Origin: DASQGA01 sp963722715
GTDB taxonomy: Bacteria; Actinomycetota; Thermoleophilia; Gaiellales; Gaiellaceae
DNA: 64,000 nucleotides
NCBI GenBank assembly: GCA_963722715.1
Contig: CAVROA010000008.1
Coordinates: 186,001 to 250,000 of the forward strand
Reading direction: 5' to 3'
How positions within the stretch are numbered: position 1 is the stretch's first letter; every line of letters begins with the position of its first letter. The notes under the pieces were generated by a model. It was not told the DNA's origin. It made no database searches and worked only from the letters and a program-made list of their open reading frames with translations. Below, piece by piece: positions 41,808 through 48,341 of this stretch. A program made the position numbers and the translations under genes.

Positions 41808-41893
41808 AGTCTGCTAGCTCAAGGAGCAGGAAAAAGGAAACACATGTTCGCATATCTGCCGGACGACGTCCCCAGGTCTTCCCCGGCCGTCCA

Positions 41894-41939
41894 CGGGTCG
41901 TGCCCGACCCGGCCGAACGAACCGCCCGCAAAGAGCGGG
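41894..41939 (-). terminator. Tandem GC-rich hairpins between rplI and dnaB
   Basis: CGGGTCG-TGCC-CGACCCG (41894-41911) and CCCGC-AAAGA-GCGGG (41925-41939) are both perfect stems in the 182-bp spacer. There is no T-tract, so they may be a partial terminator or processing site separating rplI from dnaB expression. Confidence 0.35.
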
Positions 41940-41989
41940 AAGTTTGTGAAACCGCCCACAGGCGTGTGGACGACCCGGTGGAGAACGGT

Positions 41990-42724
41990 TTAGCTGCGCT
42001 CGGAGTCTTCGGGTTCGGGTTCTGCGTCGGCGGGCTGGGCGGGGGCTTCTCCCGAGTCCGGAGCCTCGCCCTCGGCATCCACCTGGGGCGCCGAGCCGGC
42101 TTCCGCCTGCTCGAGGCCATCCGGCGCGCCATCCGCCGCGGCCGACTCCGGCTCCTCCTCGAGGAGCTCTTCCAACCACTCCTCCCCTTCGGGCTCGGCC
42201 GCGGCCTTGGCCGCCTCTTCCTCCGCCCGCGCGGCCTCTTCCATTGCCTGCAGCTCTTCCTCGGGCGGAAGCTCGCCGCCTTCGGGCACGACCAGCGTCT
42301 TCACCTCGACCCGCACGTCCTGGAAGACGTCGATCGGAACTTCGTAGCGCCCGATCCGCTTGATCGAGTCGCCGAGGGCGATCTTGCGGCGATCGACGCG
42401 GATCTTGCGCGTCCGCCACAGCTCGTCGGCGATGTCCGTCGCGGTGACCGAGCCGAAGAGCGTTCCCTGCGGCCCGGCGTTCACGTCGAAGCGAAGCACC
42501 GTCTTCCGGAGGGTCTCGGCAATCTCCTGCGCCTGCTCGAAGCTGCGCGCCTCGTGCTTTGCGCGCTCGGACTCACGCTTCTCGAGCTCCGCGACCTTGG
42601 CCGTCGTTGCAGCCTCTGCGAGCCGGCGCGGGCCGAGGAAGTTGCGCATGTACCCGCGCGAGACGCTGACGACCTCGCCGCGCAGGCCGACCTTCTCGAC
42701 GTCAGAGAGGAGGATCACATCCAT
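41990..42724 (-). CDS. rplI: 50S ribosomal protein L9 with long acidic C-terminal tail
   Basis: Binds 23S rRNA at the L1-side base. The canonical L9 is residues 1-150 (MDVILLSDVEKVGLRGEVVS, GYMRNFLGPRRLAEAAT, then the C-domain with GTLFGSVTATDIADEL and RYEVPIDVFQDVRVEVKTLV). An extra tail of about 95 residues rich in Glu, Ala, Pro and Asp follows and has no known domain; ordinary L9 stops near residue 150. The tail uses the same GC-rich codons, so it looks native. Confidence 0.93.
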   Translation of the reverse strand: MDVILLSDVEKVGLRGEVVSVSRGYMRNFLGPRRLAEAATTAKVAELEKRESERAKHEARSFEQAQEIAETLRKTVLRFDVNAGPQGTLFGSVTATDIADELWRTRKIRVDRRKIALGDSIKRIGRYEVPIDVFQDVRVEVKTLVVPEGGELPPEEELQAMEEAARAEEEAAKAAAEPEGEEWLEELLEEEPESAAADGAPDGLEQAEAGSAPQVDAEGEAPDSGEAPAQPADAEPEPEDSERS

Positions 42725-42731
42725 TCGAGCC

Positions 42732-42992
42732 CTAGCCTGTGACGTAGGGCAGGAGCGCCATCTCTCTCGCGCGCTTCACCGCCGTCGCAACCTGCTCCTG
42801 ATGCCGCCGGCACGCCCCGGTGATCCGTCGTGACCGGATCTTCCCCTTTTCGGAGACGTAGCGCCGGAGTTGGTTGTAGTTCTTGTAGTCGACCTCGTCG
42901 ATCTTCTCCCTGCAGAAGTAACAGCTCTTCCTCCGCAGCGGCCCGCCGGCCCCGGGCCGGGGTCGGCGGTTTCCCTTCGTTTGCTGTGCCAT
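42732..42992 (-). CDS. rpsR: 30S ribosomal protein S18
   Basis: An 86-residue small-subunit protein that pairs with S6. It has a basic N-terminus RRPRPGAGGPLRRKSCYFCR and the core RRYVSEKGKIRSRRITGACR with HQEQVATAVKRAREMALLPY. Two cysteines in CYFC plus one near AC could bind zinc, as in C+ type S18. It lies between ssb and rplI in the standard order. Confidence 0.95.
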   Translation of the reverse strand: MAQQTKGNRRPRPGAGGPLRRKSCYFCREKIDEVDYKNYNQLRRYVSEKGKIRSRRITGACRRHQEQVATAVKRAREMALLPYVTG

Positions 42993-43015
42993 CGGTCTTC
43001 GCGACTCCTTGGTTG

Positions 43016-43456
43016 CTAGAACGGAATGTCGTCGTCGGTGCCGGAGGGGCCGAAGTCAGAACGGTCGGCCGCGACGTCGCCCGCGGGGACGTACTCACGC
43101 TGGCCGCCGCCCTCGGCATCCTGGCGGCTGTCGAGGAACTGGATCGTATTGGCCACGACCTCGACCTTCGACCGCTTCGACCCGTCCTGCGCCTCCCAGG
43201 ACGACCAGTCGAGCCGGCCGTCGACGCCGACACGGCGGCCCTTGGCCAGGTGGTTCGAGAGCATCTCGGCCTGGTTGCCGAACACCTTCACGTCGAAGAA
43301 GTTGGGCTTGTCGATCCAGTTGTCGCCGTCGTCCTTCTGTCTGCCGTTGACGGCAAGCCCCAGCTGAAGCACGGGCGTGCCGGACGGAAGATGCCGAAGC
43401 TCGGGATCGCGCGTGAGACGCCCAACGAGCGTGACGCGATTTATGTCACCTGCCAT
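43016..43456 (-). CDS. ssb: Single-stranded DNA-binding protein
   Basis: A 146-residue OB-fold protein for replication and repair. It begins INRVTLVGRLTRDPELRHLP, has DNWIDKPNFFDVKVFGNQAE and GRRVGVDGRLDWSSWEAQDG, and ends with the protein-interaction tip DDDIPF. AAAGGAG precedes the ATG. It follows rpsF by 35 nt in the S6-SSB-S18-L9 order. Confidence 0.96.
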   Translation of the reverse strand: MAGDINRVTLVGRLTRDPELRHLPSGTPVLQLGLAVNGRQKDDGDNWIDKPNFFDVKVFGNQAEMLSNHLAKGRRVGVDGRLDWSSWEAQDGSKRSKVEVVANTIQFLDSRQDAEGGGQREYVPAGDVAADRSDFGPSGTDDDIPF

Positions 43457-43491
43457 CAGAAACTCCTTTTGTAGAACGTATGTTCGCCATT

Positions 43492-43824
43492 CTAAGCCTC
43501 GGGGACGACGGCCTCCTCGGCTGTCGCTCGCCGGCGAGGCTTCGGCCGCCGGACGGCCATGTGCCGCATGGCGCCGTCGGTGATTTTCAGGACCCGCGTC
43601 AGCTCGTCGAGCGTCACGGGCTCTGCGTCGAACTGCACCAGGTGGTAGTGCGCCTCGGTCTTCTTGTCGATCTCGTAGGCGAGCTTCCGGCGGCCCCAGG
43701 GCTCGTGGCTCTGCCAGGCGCCTCCGCCCTTCTCGACGAGCTCGCGCATCCGAGAAAGAATCTCGTTCTGGCGCTCGTCTTCCACTTCAGGATCGAGCAT
43801 GAGCATGATTTCGTACGCGTTCAT
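43492..43824 (-). CDS. rpsF: 30S ribosomal protein S6
   Basis: A 110-residue small-subunit protein and first gene of the operon. It contains YEIMLMLDPEVEDERQNEIL, GRRKLAYEIDKKTEAHYHLV and VKITDGAMRHMAVRRPKPR-type sequence. Its 5' leader is strongly structured and may be the S6:S18 autoregulatory element. Confidence 0.95.
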   Translation of the reverse strand: MNAYEIMLMLDPEVEDERQNEILSRMRELVEKGGGAWQSHEPWGRRKLAYEIDKKTEAHYHLVQFDAEPVTLDELTRVLKITDGAMRHMAVRRPKPRRRATAEEAVVPEA

Positions 43825-43827
43825 CAG

Positions 43828-43923
43828 GTTCCCGAACCTCCTTCCCTCGGTCTAGCGGCCTCGCCTGCTCGCGCCGCTCGGGAACGGACGGCGCCGGGCG
43901 AAGCAGGAAGTCGGACGAGTATA
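43828..43923 (-). promoter_or_regulatory. rpsF promoter and candidate S6:S18-binding leader
   Basis: On the minus strand a TATACT -10 (43923-43918) is followed by a leader in which GTTCCCGA (43885-43878) pairs with TCGGGAAC (43835-43828), enclosing an inner stem AGCGGC/GCCGCT, an unpaired CCG-containing segment and the AAGGAGG ribosome-binding site. Known S6:S18 leaders use a stem with a CCG bulge near the start codon. Confidence 0.5.
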
Positions 43924-43966
43924 GCGACCTCGCGGGGCTTGCCCGAGTGCCGCAGGTCGTGGAAGA

Positions 43967-44359
43967 GTGACGGAGGTGCGACGAGTTTCGACCCTCCTCG
44001 CCGGTGTCGCTGCCGGCGCTTTTGCAGCCACGGTCCTTCTGCGGCGCCGCAGGCCGTCGCTCGCACCCGAGCGATCGGACCCGCGGGCACTGGAGCTCCG
44101 CGAGAAGCTGGCGGAGGCGCGGAATGCGCGGGCGGACGAGGAAGACTTCGAGGCCGCGGGCATGGGCGCGGAGACCGCGGTCGAGGAGCCGGCTGCCCCT
44201 CCGCGGCTCGCCCCGCCGGAGACCTCAGAGCCGGAAACGCCGACGCCGGCGGAGCCGATGGACGAGTTCGAGGCGATGCGGCGGCGCGTGCACGAGGAGG
44301 CCCGGGCGGCGGCCGAGGAGATGCGCCGCGACCCCGAGGGTGACGGCGACTCGGACTAA
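43967..44359 (+). CDS. Hypothetical membrane-anchored disordered protein, 130 aa
   Basis: One N-terminal membrane helix (VSTLLAGVAAGAFAATVLL) followed by RRRR, which predicts a cytoplasmic tail, then about 100 hydrophilic residues rich in Glu, Ala and Pro with probable helical segments (LELREKLAEARNARADEEDF, EFEAMRRRVHEEARAAAEEM). No family is recognised. It is divergent from the rpsF operon and convergent with the amidase, whose stop it overlaps by four bases. Confidence 0.5.
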   Translation: MTEVRRVSTLLAGVAAGAFAATVLLRRRRPSLAPERSDPRALELREKLAEARNARADEEDFEAAGMGAETAVEEPAAPPRLAPPETSEPETPTPAEPMDEFEAMRRRVHEEARAAAEEMRRDPEGDGDSD

Positions 44360-45015
44360 TCGGAGACGAACGTGGCTGATGCGCGTGTCAGGGCGCCCGC
44401 CACCTTCCACTGGTAGCGCGCGGACGTGAGCAGAGCCCGCTCGGCCGGGTTCGTGAGAAACCCCGTCTCCGCCAGCACGACGGGGACGTTCGCCCAATTG
44501 AAGCCGGTGAGGTCCGCGCGCCGCGAGAGTCCAAGGCTCGCCGCTCCCGTCGCGCGCACGACCGCGCTCTGGACGATTCGGGCAGCCCTGAGGCTCGGGG
44601 CGTAGATGTCGTCCGTCCAGCCCCGGTGCCAGGCCGGATAGAGCGTCGAGACCCCATGCCGGGCACGATTCTCCGACCCGTCCGCGTGGATCCTGAGCAT
44701 GAGAGCGGCGCTCCGCCGATTGCAGAAGCGTGCGCGATCGACGTTCCCGCCGGCTCCGTAGGTGAACTCCGCGCCCGTCCGGGTCATCGCGACGCGGAGC
44801 CCGCGGCGGTCGAGCAGGTAGCGGACCTTGCGCGCGATCTGCAGCACGACGACGGCTTCGCCGGCGGTGCCGCCACCGTCCTTGATCTTGCGAATCGACG
44901 AGCCGGGGCCGATGGGCTCGGTCGAGAGGTTCGGCGTTCGCGCGTGCCCCGGGTCGATGCAGACAAGGGGGGCGGGCGCGGGGACGGCATCGGTTGAGAG
45001 CGGGACCGGGAGCAC
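44356..45015 (-). CDS. N-acetylmuramoyl-L-alanine amidase (Amidase_3)
   Basis: A 219-residue zinc amidase cutting the peptidoglycan amide between MurNAc and L-Ala. Zinc ligands and the catalytic Glu are seen in CIDPGHARTPN, GGTAGEAVVVLQIARKVRYL, LMLRIHADGSENR and PVVLAETGFLTNPAERALL. The N-terminal MLPVPLSTDAVPAPAP is only weakly hydrophobic, so secretion is not obvious from this start. It is convergent with the hypothetical gene to its left. Confidence 0.85.
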   Translation of the reverse strand: MLPVPLSTDAVPAPAPLVCIDPGHARTPNLSTEPIGPGSSIRKIKDGGGTAGEAVVVLQIARKVRYLLDRRGLRVAMTRTGAEFTYGAGGNVDRARFCNRRSAALMLRIHADGSENRARHGVSTLYPAWHRGWTDDIYAPSLRAARIVQSAVVRATGAASLGLSRRADLTGFNWANVPVVLAETGFLTNPAERALLTSARYQWKVAGALTRASATFVSD

Positions 45016-45052
45016 GAACGAAGGGTAGCGTCGAGCCGAGACCGCTTCGAGC

Positions 45053-45110
45053 TTGACATTCCGGGAGCGCGACTCCTATCCTGCGCCTCGTTGTAAGGTG
45101 CGCCTTACAA
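45053..45110 (+). promoter_or_regulatory. Promoter with downstream metal-repressor-like palindrome for FTR1
   Basis: TTGACA (45053-45058) and TATCCT (45077-45082) are spaced by 18 nt. TTGTAAGG (45091-45098) and CCTTACAA (45103-45110), a perfect 8-bp inverted repeat with a 4-bp centre, cover the expected start of transcription. The placement suits an iron- or manganese-dependent repressor of the DtxR/IdeR type. Confidence 0.6.
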
Positions 45111-45141
45111 GACTGAGGAACTCGACACGAAGGAGAAGTAC

Positions 45142-45969
45142 TTGGGTGCGGCCCTCCTAACCACCAGAGAAGGCCTTGAGGCCTCTCTCATCGTCGGAAT
45201 CGTCCTGGCGTATCTCGCGAAGACCGACAACCGCCAGCACTTCCGCACGATCTGGGCCGGCACCGCGGCCGCCATCCTCGTCTCGGTCGTAAGCGGCGCG
45301 GCTCTCTTCTTCACCGTGGGAGAGCTCGAAGGCCGGTCCGAGCAGATCTTCGAGGGCGTCGCGATGCTCTCAGCCGTCGCAGTTCTCACCTGGATGATCT
45401 TCTGGATGCGGACGCAGGCGATGGGGATCAAGCGGGAGCTCGAGACGCGCGTCCAGGGCGCGATCGCGGCCGGCTCCGCAGTCGGACTCGCGTCCGTGGT
45501 CTTCTTCGCAGTCGTCCGGGAAGGCTGGGAGACGGCGCTCTTCCTCTTTGCGATCAGCGAGAGCTCGACGCCGCTCTCGACCAGCGTCGGGGCGGTCATC
45601 GGGCTGGTCATCTCGATCTCGCTCGGCGTCGCCCTCTATATGGGGTCGCGCAGGCTGAACCTGCGGCAGTTCTTCACCGCGACGGGGATCCTCCTGATCG
45701 TGTTCGCCGCGGGCCTTCTCGCGCATGGGATCCACGAGTTCCAGGAAGCCGGCGTCTTGCCTCTGACCGTCGAGCACGTCTGGGACACGAACGGGATCGT
45801 CAGCGAGGACTCGAACTTCGGCCTCTTCCTGAAGGCGCTCTTCGGCTACAACGGGAACCCGTCGCTCCTCGAGGTGGTCGCGTGGATCTCGTACCTGGTC
45901 GTTGCGCTCACGTTTTTCCTGCGGCCGCTGGTCACCTGGCGGCGACAACCCGCTCCGGCGCGCGTCTAG
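45142..45969 (+). CDS. FTR1-family iron permease (EfeU-like)
   Basis: A 275-residue inner-membrane high-affinity iron transporter. Both REGxE iron-binding motifs are present in helices: LLTTREGLEASLIVGIVLAY near residue 10 and FAVVREGWETALFLFAIS near residue 120. About seven helices are predicted. The TTG start has AAGGAG 6 nt upstream. No EfeO or EfeB partner gene follows, so it may work alone or with distant partners. The promoter-operator suggests iron-dependent repression. Confidence 0.87.
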   Translation: MGAALLTTREGLEASLIVGIVLAYLAKTDNRQHFRTIWAGTAAAILVSVVSGAALFFTVGELEGRSEQIFEGVAMLSAVAVLTWMIFWMRTQAMGIKRELETRVQGAIAAGSAVGLASVVFFAVVREGWETALFLFAISESSTPLSTSVGAVIGLVISISLGVALYMGSRRLNLRQFFTATGILLIVFAAGLLAHGIHEFQEAGVLPLTVEHVWDTNGIVSEDSNFGLFLKALFGYNGNPSLLEVVAWISYLVVALTFFLRPLVTWRRQPAPARV

Positions 45970-46010
45970 GACCTGCCCGGACCGGGGGGTGGCACTGCCC
46001 AGACGGGGGG

Positions 46011-46040
46011 TTGACAAACCTACCGACCCCTCGCCACACT
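46011..46040 (+). promoter_or_regulatory. Promoter of the leu-ilv-thr operon
   Basis: TTGACA (46011-46016) is followed by a weak -10 CACACT (46035-46040) with an 18-nt spacer. Transcription would start around 46046-46047, four or five bases before the leader-peptide GTG. Confidence 0.4.
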
Positions 46041-46050
46041 GCTTAGTAAC

Positions 46051-46149
46051 GTGACGAGGCTCGACTCCACCCTTTCTGCGCGCACCGGCCTGTCCGGGTC
46101 GCCGCTCTGCCTCGACACCATTCTCCTCGTCGTGATTCTCCCCCTCTAG
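46051..46149 (+). CDS. Branched-chain amino acid leader peptide, 32 aa
   Basis: A short GTG-started frame ending in DTILLVVILPL then TAG. Ten consecutive sense codons near its end include four Leu, two Ile and two Val, as in ilv and leu attenuator peptides. It lies directly downstream of the promoter and 99 nt before leuA. Starvation for Leu, Ile or Val would stall ribosomes here and change folding of the following RNA. Confidence 0.75.
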   Translation: MTRLDSTLSARTGLSGSPLCLDTILLVVILPL

Positions 46150-46216
46150 GGGGAGTACACGACCACGCGCCGCGCAGGCGCACACGCCGACCGGATCACG
46201 GGAGACGTGCGTCTCC
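46138..46216 (+). terminator. Attenuator hairpins between leader peptide and leuA
   Basis: CTCCCCC-TCTA-GGGGGAG (46138-46155) is a perfect 7-bp stem that contains the leader-peptide stop codon. GGAGAC-GTGC-GTCTCC (46201-46216) is a second perfect stem just ahead of the leuA ribosome-binding site GAGGAGG. There is no T-tract. They could be pause and terminator/sequestering arms of an attenuator. Confidence 0.5.
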
Positions 46217-46248
46217 GGTGCAGGGGTTCAAACCACGAGGAGGAGCAA

Positions 46249-47397
46249 GTGTCAGTCCGCAGGATCACGATTTTCGATACCACCTTGCGCGACGGCGAGC
46301 AGTCGCCGGGCATCGCGCTCGCGCCCGACGAGAAAGCGGAGATCGCCGAGCAGCTCGAGCGCCTCGGTGTCGACGTGATCGAGGCGGGCTTCGCCGTCTC
46401 GTCCCCAGGCGACTTCGAAGGGGTGCAGGCAGTCGCTCGCGTCGTTGAGCGCACGACGGTCGCGTCGCTTTGCCGGACGCGGAAGGAAGACATCGACGCC
46501 TCGGCCGAGGCGCTCGCGGACGCCCAGCGATCGCGTCTCCACGTCTTCCTCGCCACCAGCAAGATCCACATGGAGAAGAAGCTCCGCATGGAGCCGGCCG
46601 AGGTCGTCGAGCAGGCCCGCTGGGCGGTCGGCTACGCCGCGGAGCTCGCGGACGAGGTCGAGTTCTCCTGTGAGGACGCCACCCGTTCCGACCCGCGCTT
46701 CGTCGCCCAGGTGGCACGCGAGGTGATCCGCGCGGGCGCGACCACGGTCAACCTGCCCGACACGGTCGGCTACTGCCTGCCCGAGGAGCACGCGTCGTTC
46801 CTGCTCGAAGTCCAGCATCTCTGTCCCGAGCTCAGTGAAGTTTCGCTCTCCGTCCACTGCCATAACGACCTGGGGCTCGCGGTCGCGAACTCGCTCGCCG
46901 GAGTGCAGGCGGGCGCGACACAGATCGAGTGCACGCTGAACGGGCTCGGCGAGCGGGCAGGCAACGCGGCGCTCGAGGAGGTCGTGATGGCGCTCAAGGT
47001 GCGTCAGTCCGCCTTCGAGGTCGAAACCGGCGTGAACCCGCGTGAGATCGGGGCGGCTTCGCTCCTCGTCTCGCGGCTGACGGGCTACGCGCTGCAACGG
47101 AACAAGGCGATCGTGGGCGCGAACGCGTTCGCCCACGAGGCTGGAATCCACCAGGACGGGATGTTGAAGGACTCGGCGACCTACCAGATCATGGATCCCG
47201 AAGAGCTTGGCCTCCGGATGACTCTTCCACTCGGAAAGCACTCGGGCCGCCATGCCTTCGCGATCGCGTGCGCCGACCTCGGCTACCGCCTCGAAGGTGA
47301 GGAGCTGAACGACGCATTTGCGCGCTTCAAGCGTCTTGCCGATACACAGAAGCACGTATCCGTCCACGACGTCTTCACGGAGGTTGGAGTCCGATGA
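46249..47397 (+). CDS. leuA: 2-isopropylmalate synthase, short form without regulatory domain
   Basis: Condenses acetyl-CoA with 2-ketoisovalerate, the first leucine-specific step. HMGL-like barrel motifs are FDTTLRDGEQSPGIALAPDE, HCHNDLGLAVANSLAGVQAG, ECTLNGLGERAGNAALEEVV and a KHSGRHAFAI segment. It has 382 residues and stops where longer LeuA proteins begin their C-terminal leucine-binding dimer domain (usual length above 500). Homocitrate or citramalate synthase are alternatives, but leuB, leuC and leuD are also in the window. GTG at 46249 has GAGGAGG upstream. It overlaps the next gene (ATGA). Confidence 0.87.
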   Translation: MSVRRITIFDTTLRDGEQSPGIALAPDEKAEIAEQLERLGVDVIEAGFAVSSPGDFEGVQAVARVVERTTVASLCRTRKEDIDASAEALADAQRSRLHVFLATSKIHMEKKLRMEPAEVVEQARWAVGYAAELADEVEFSCEDATRSDPRFVAQVAREVIRAGATTVNLPDTVGYCLPEEHASFLLEVQHLCPELSEVSLSVHCHNDLGLAVANSLAGVQAGATQIECTLNGLGERAGNAALEEVVMALKVRQSAFEVETGVNPREIGAASLLVSRLTGYALQRNKAIVGANAFAHEAGIHQDGMLKDSATYQIMDPEELGLRMTLPLGKHSGRHAFAIACADLGYRLEGEELNDAFARFKRLADTQKHVSVHDVFTEVGVR

Positions 47398-48341
47398 CAC
47401 CGAGCGGGAAGCGCAAGTACAGAGTCGCCTGCCTGGCGGGCGACGGCGTCGGCCCGGAGGTCATGGCCGAGGCCAGTCGCGCAGTCGCCGCGGTTTCCCG
47501 CCATCACGGCTTCGTCGTCGAGGAGACGCACGTCCCGTTCGGCGGTGAGGCGCTCAGCAGGTCGGGTCACCACCTTCCTGCGGCAACGCGGGCGGCGTAC
47601 GTGGCGGCGGACGCCGTACTCGTCGCGGCCGCCGAGGAGCCGGCGCTCGCCGGTGTCGTCGCAGAGCTCGACCTCCGAACGCATGTCACCCGGGTGCGCG
47701 CAGCCGGGCAGGCAGACGTCTCCGTCCTCTCGCCCCTTGCAGGCGACGCCGCCGAGTGGACGGTCGAGCGGGCCTTCCAGACAGCAGTCGCAGGGAGTGC
47801 CAGGCTCGTCTCGGTCGCCTCGGACTCCGGCTGGGCCTCGCTCGTCGAGCGCGTCTCGGCCCGGTACGACGGCGTCCTCGTGGAGCACCTGGGCGTAGCC
47901 GACGCGGTGCCGCGCCTGGCCTTTGACGCGGAGTCGGTGGACGTCGTGGTCACGGCATCCGCGCTCGGAGAGGCCCTCGCCGGGATCGTCGCATCGAGCG
48001 AGCGCGGACGCCGCGTCGTCGCCCACGGCCTCCTGGGTCATGGGCCCGGCGTCTTCTCGCCTGCCGGCGACGTTGCCAGCGAGGAAGCCGGGCAGGGCGT
48101 TGCGAATCCTTGCTCGATGCTTCTCGCCGCGTCGCTCATGCTCGACGAAGGGCTGCACGAGCCGAGCGCGGCCGCAACGCTCGCGGAGGCTGTCGCCGGT
48201 GCGGTCGCCGACGGTGCCTGCACGCCCGACATGGTTGCCTCCGGCGTCGCATCCACGACGCGCGAGTTCATGGACGCGCTGCTCGCAGAGCTCCCGCGTC
48301 GCGTGACGAACTTCGAGTTCTACCGGCGAGCGTACGCCTGA
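47394..48341 (+). CDS. LeuB-like protein lacking catalytic residues (probable pseudoenzyme)
   Basis: A 315-residue protein alignable to isopropylmalate dehydrogenase from CLAGDGVGPEVMAEASRAVA through HLPAATRAAYVAADAVLVAA to GVANPCSMLLAASLMLDEGL and ASGVASTTREFMDALL. The segment with the catalytic Tyr (RELVGGLYYG in the real LeuB here) is missing. The catalytic Lys motif SVDKANVL reads SVASDSGW, and DNAAMQL is replaced by EHLGVADAV. Dehydrogenase activity is therefore not expected. It is overlapped by leuA and ilvB in the operon, so a structural or regulatory role is possible. Confidence 0.72.
   Translation: MTPSGKRKYRVACLAGDGVGPEVMAEASRAVAAVSRHHGFVVEETHVPFGGEALSRSGHHLPAATRAAYVAADAVLVAAAEEPALAGVVAELDLRTHVTRVRAAGQADVSVLSPLAGDAAEWTVERAFQTAVAGSARLVSVASDSGWASLVERVSARYDGVLVEHLGVADAVPRLAFDAESVDVVVTASALGEALAGIVASSERGRRVVAHGLLGHGPGVFSPAGDVASEEAGQGVANPCSMLLAASLMLDEGLHEPSAAATLAEAVAGAVADGACTPDMVASGVASTTREFMDALLAELPRRVTNFEFYRRAYA

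Noticed and set aside
40372..42132. Upstream extension of the purA frame through dnaB
   Set aside because: PurA begins with its P-loop at 40371; the extension is antisense-like composition in the wrong frame of dnaB.
46150..46248. tRNA gene suggested by GGGGTTCAAACC near 46223
   Set aside because: The flanking bases do not pair as a T-arm and there is no acceptor, D or anticodon arm.
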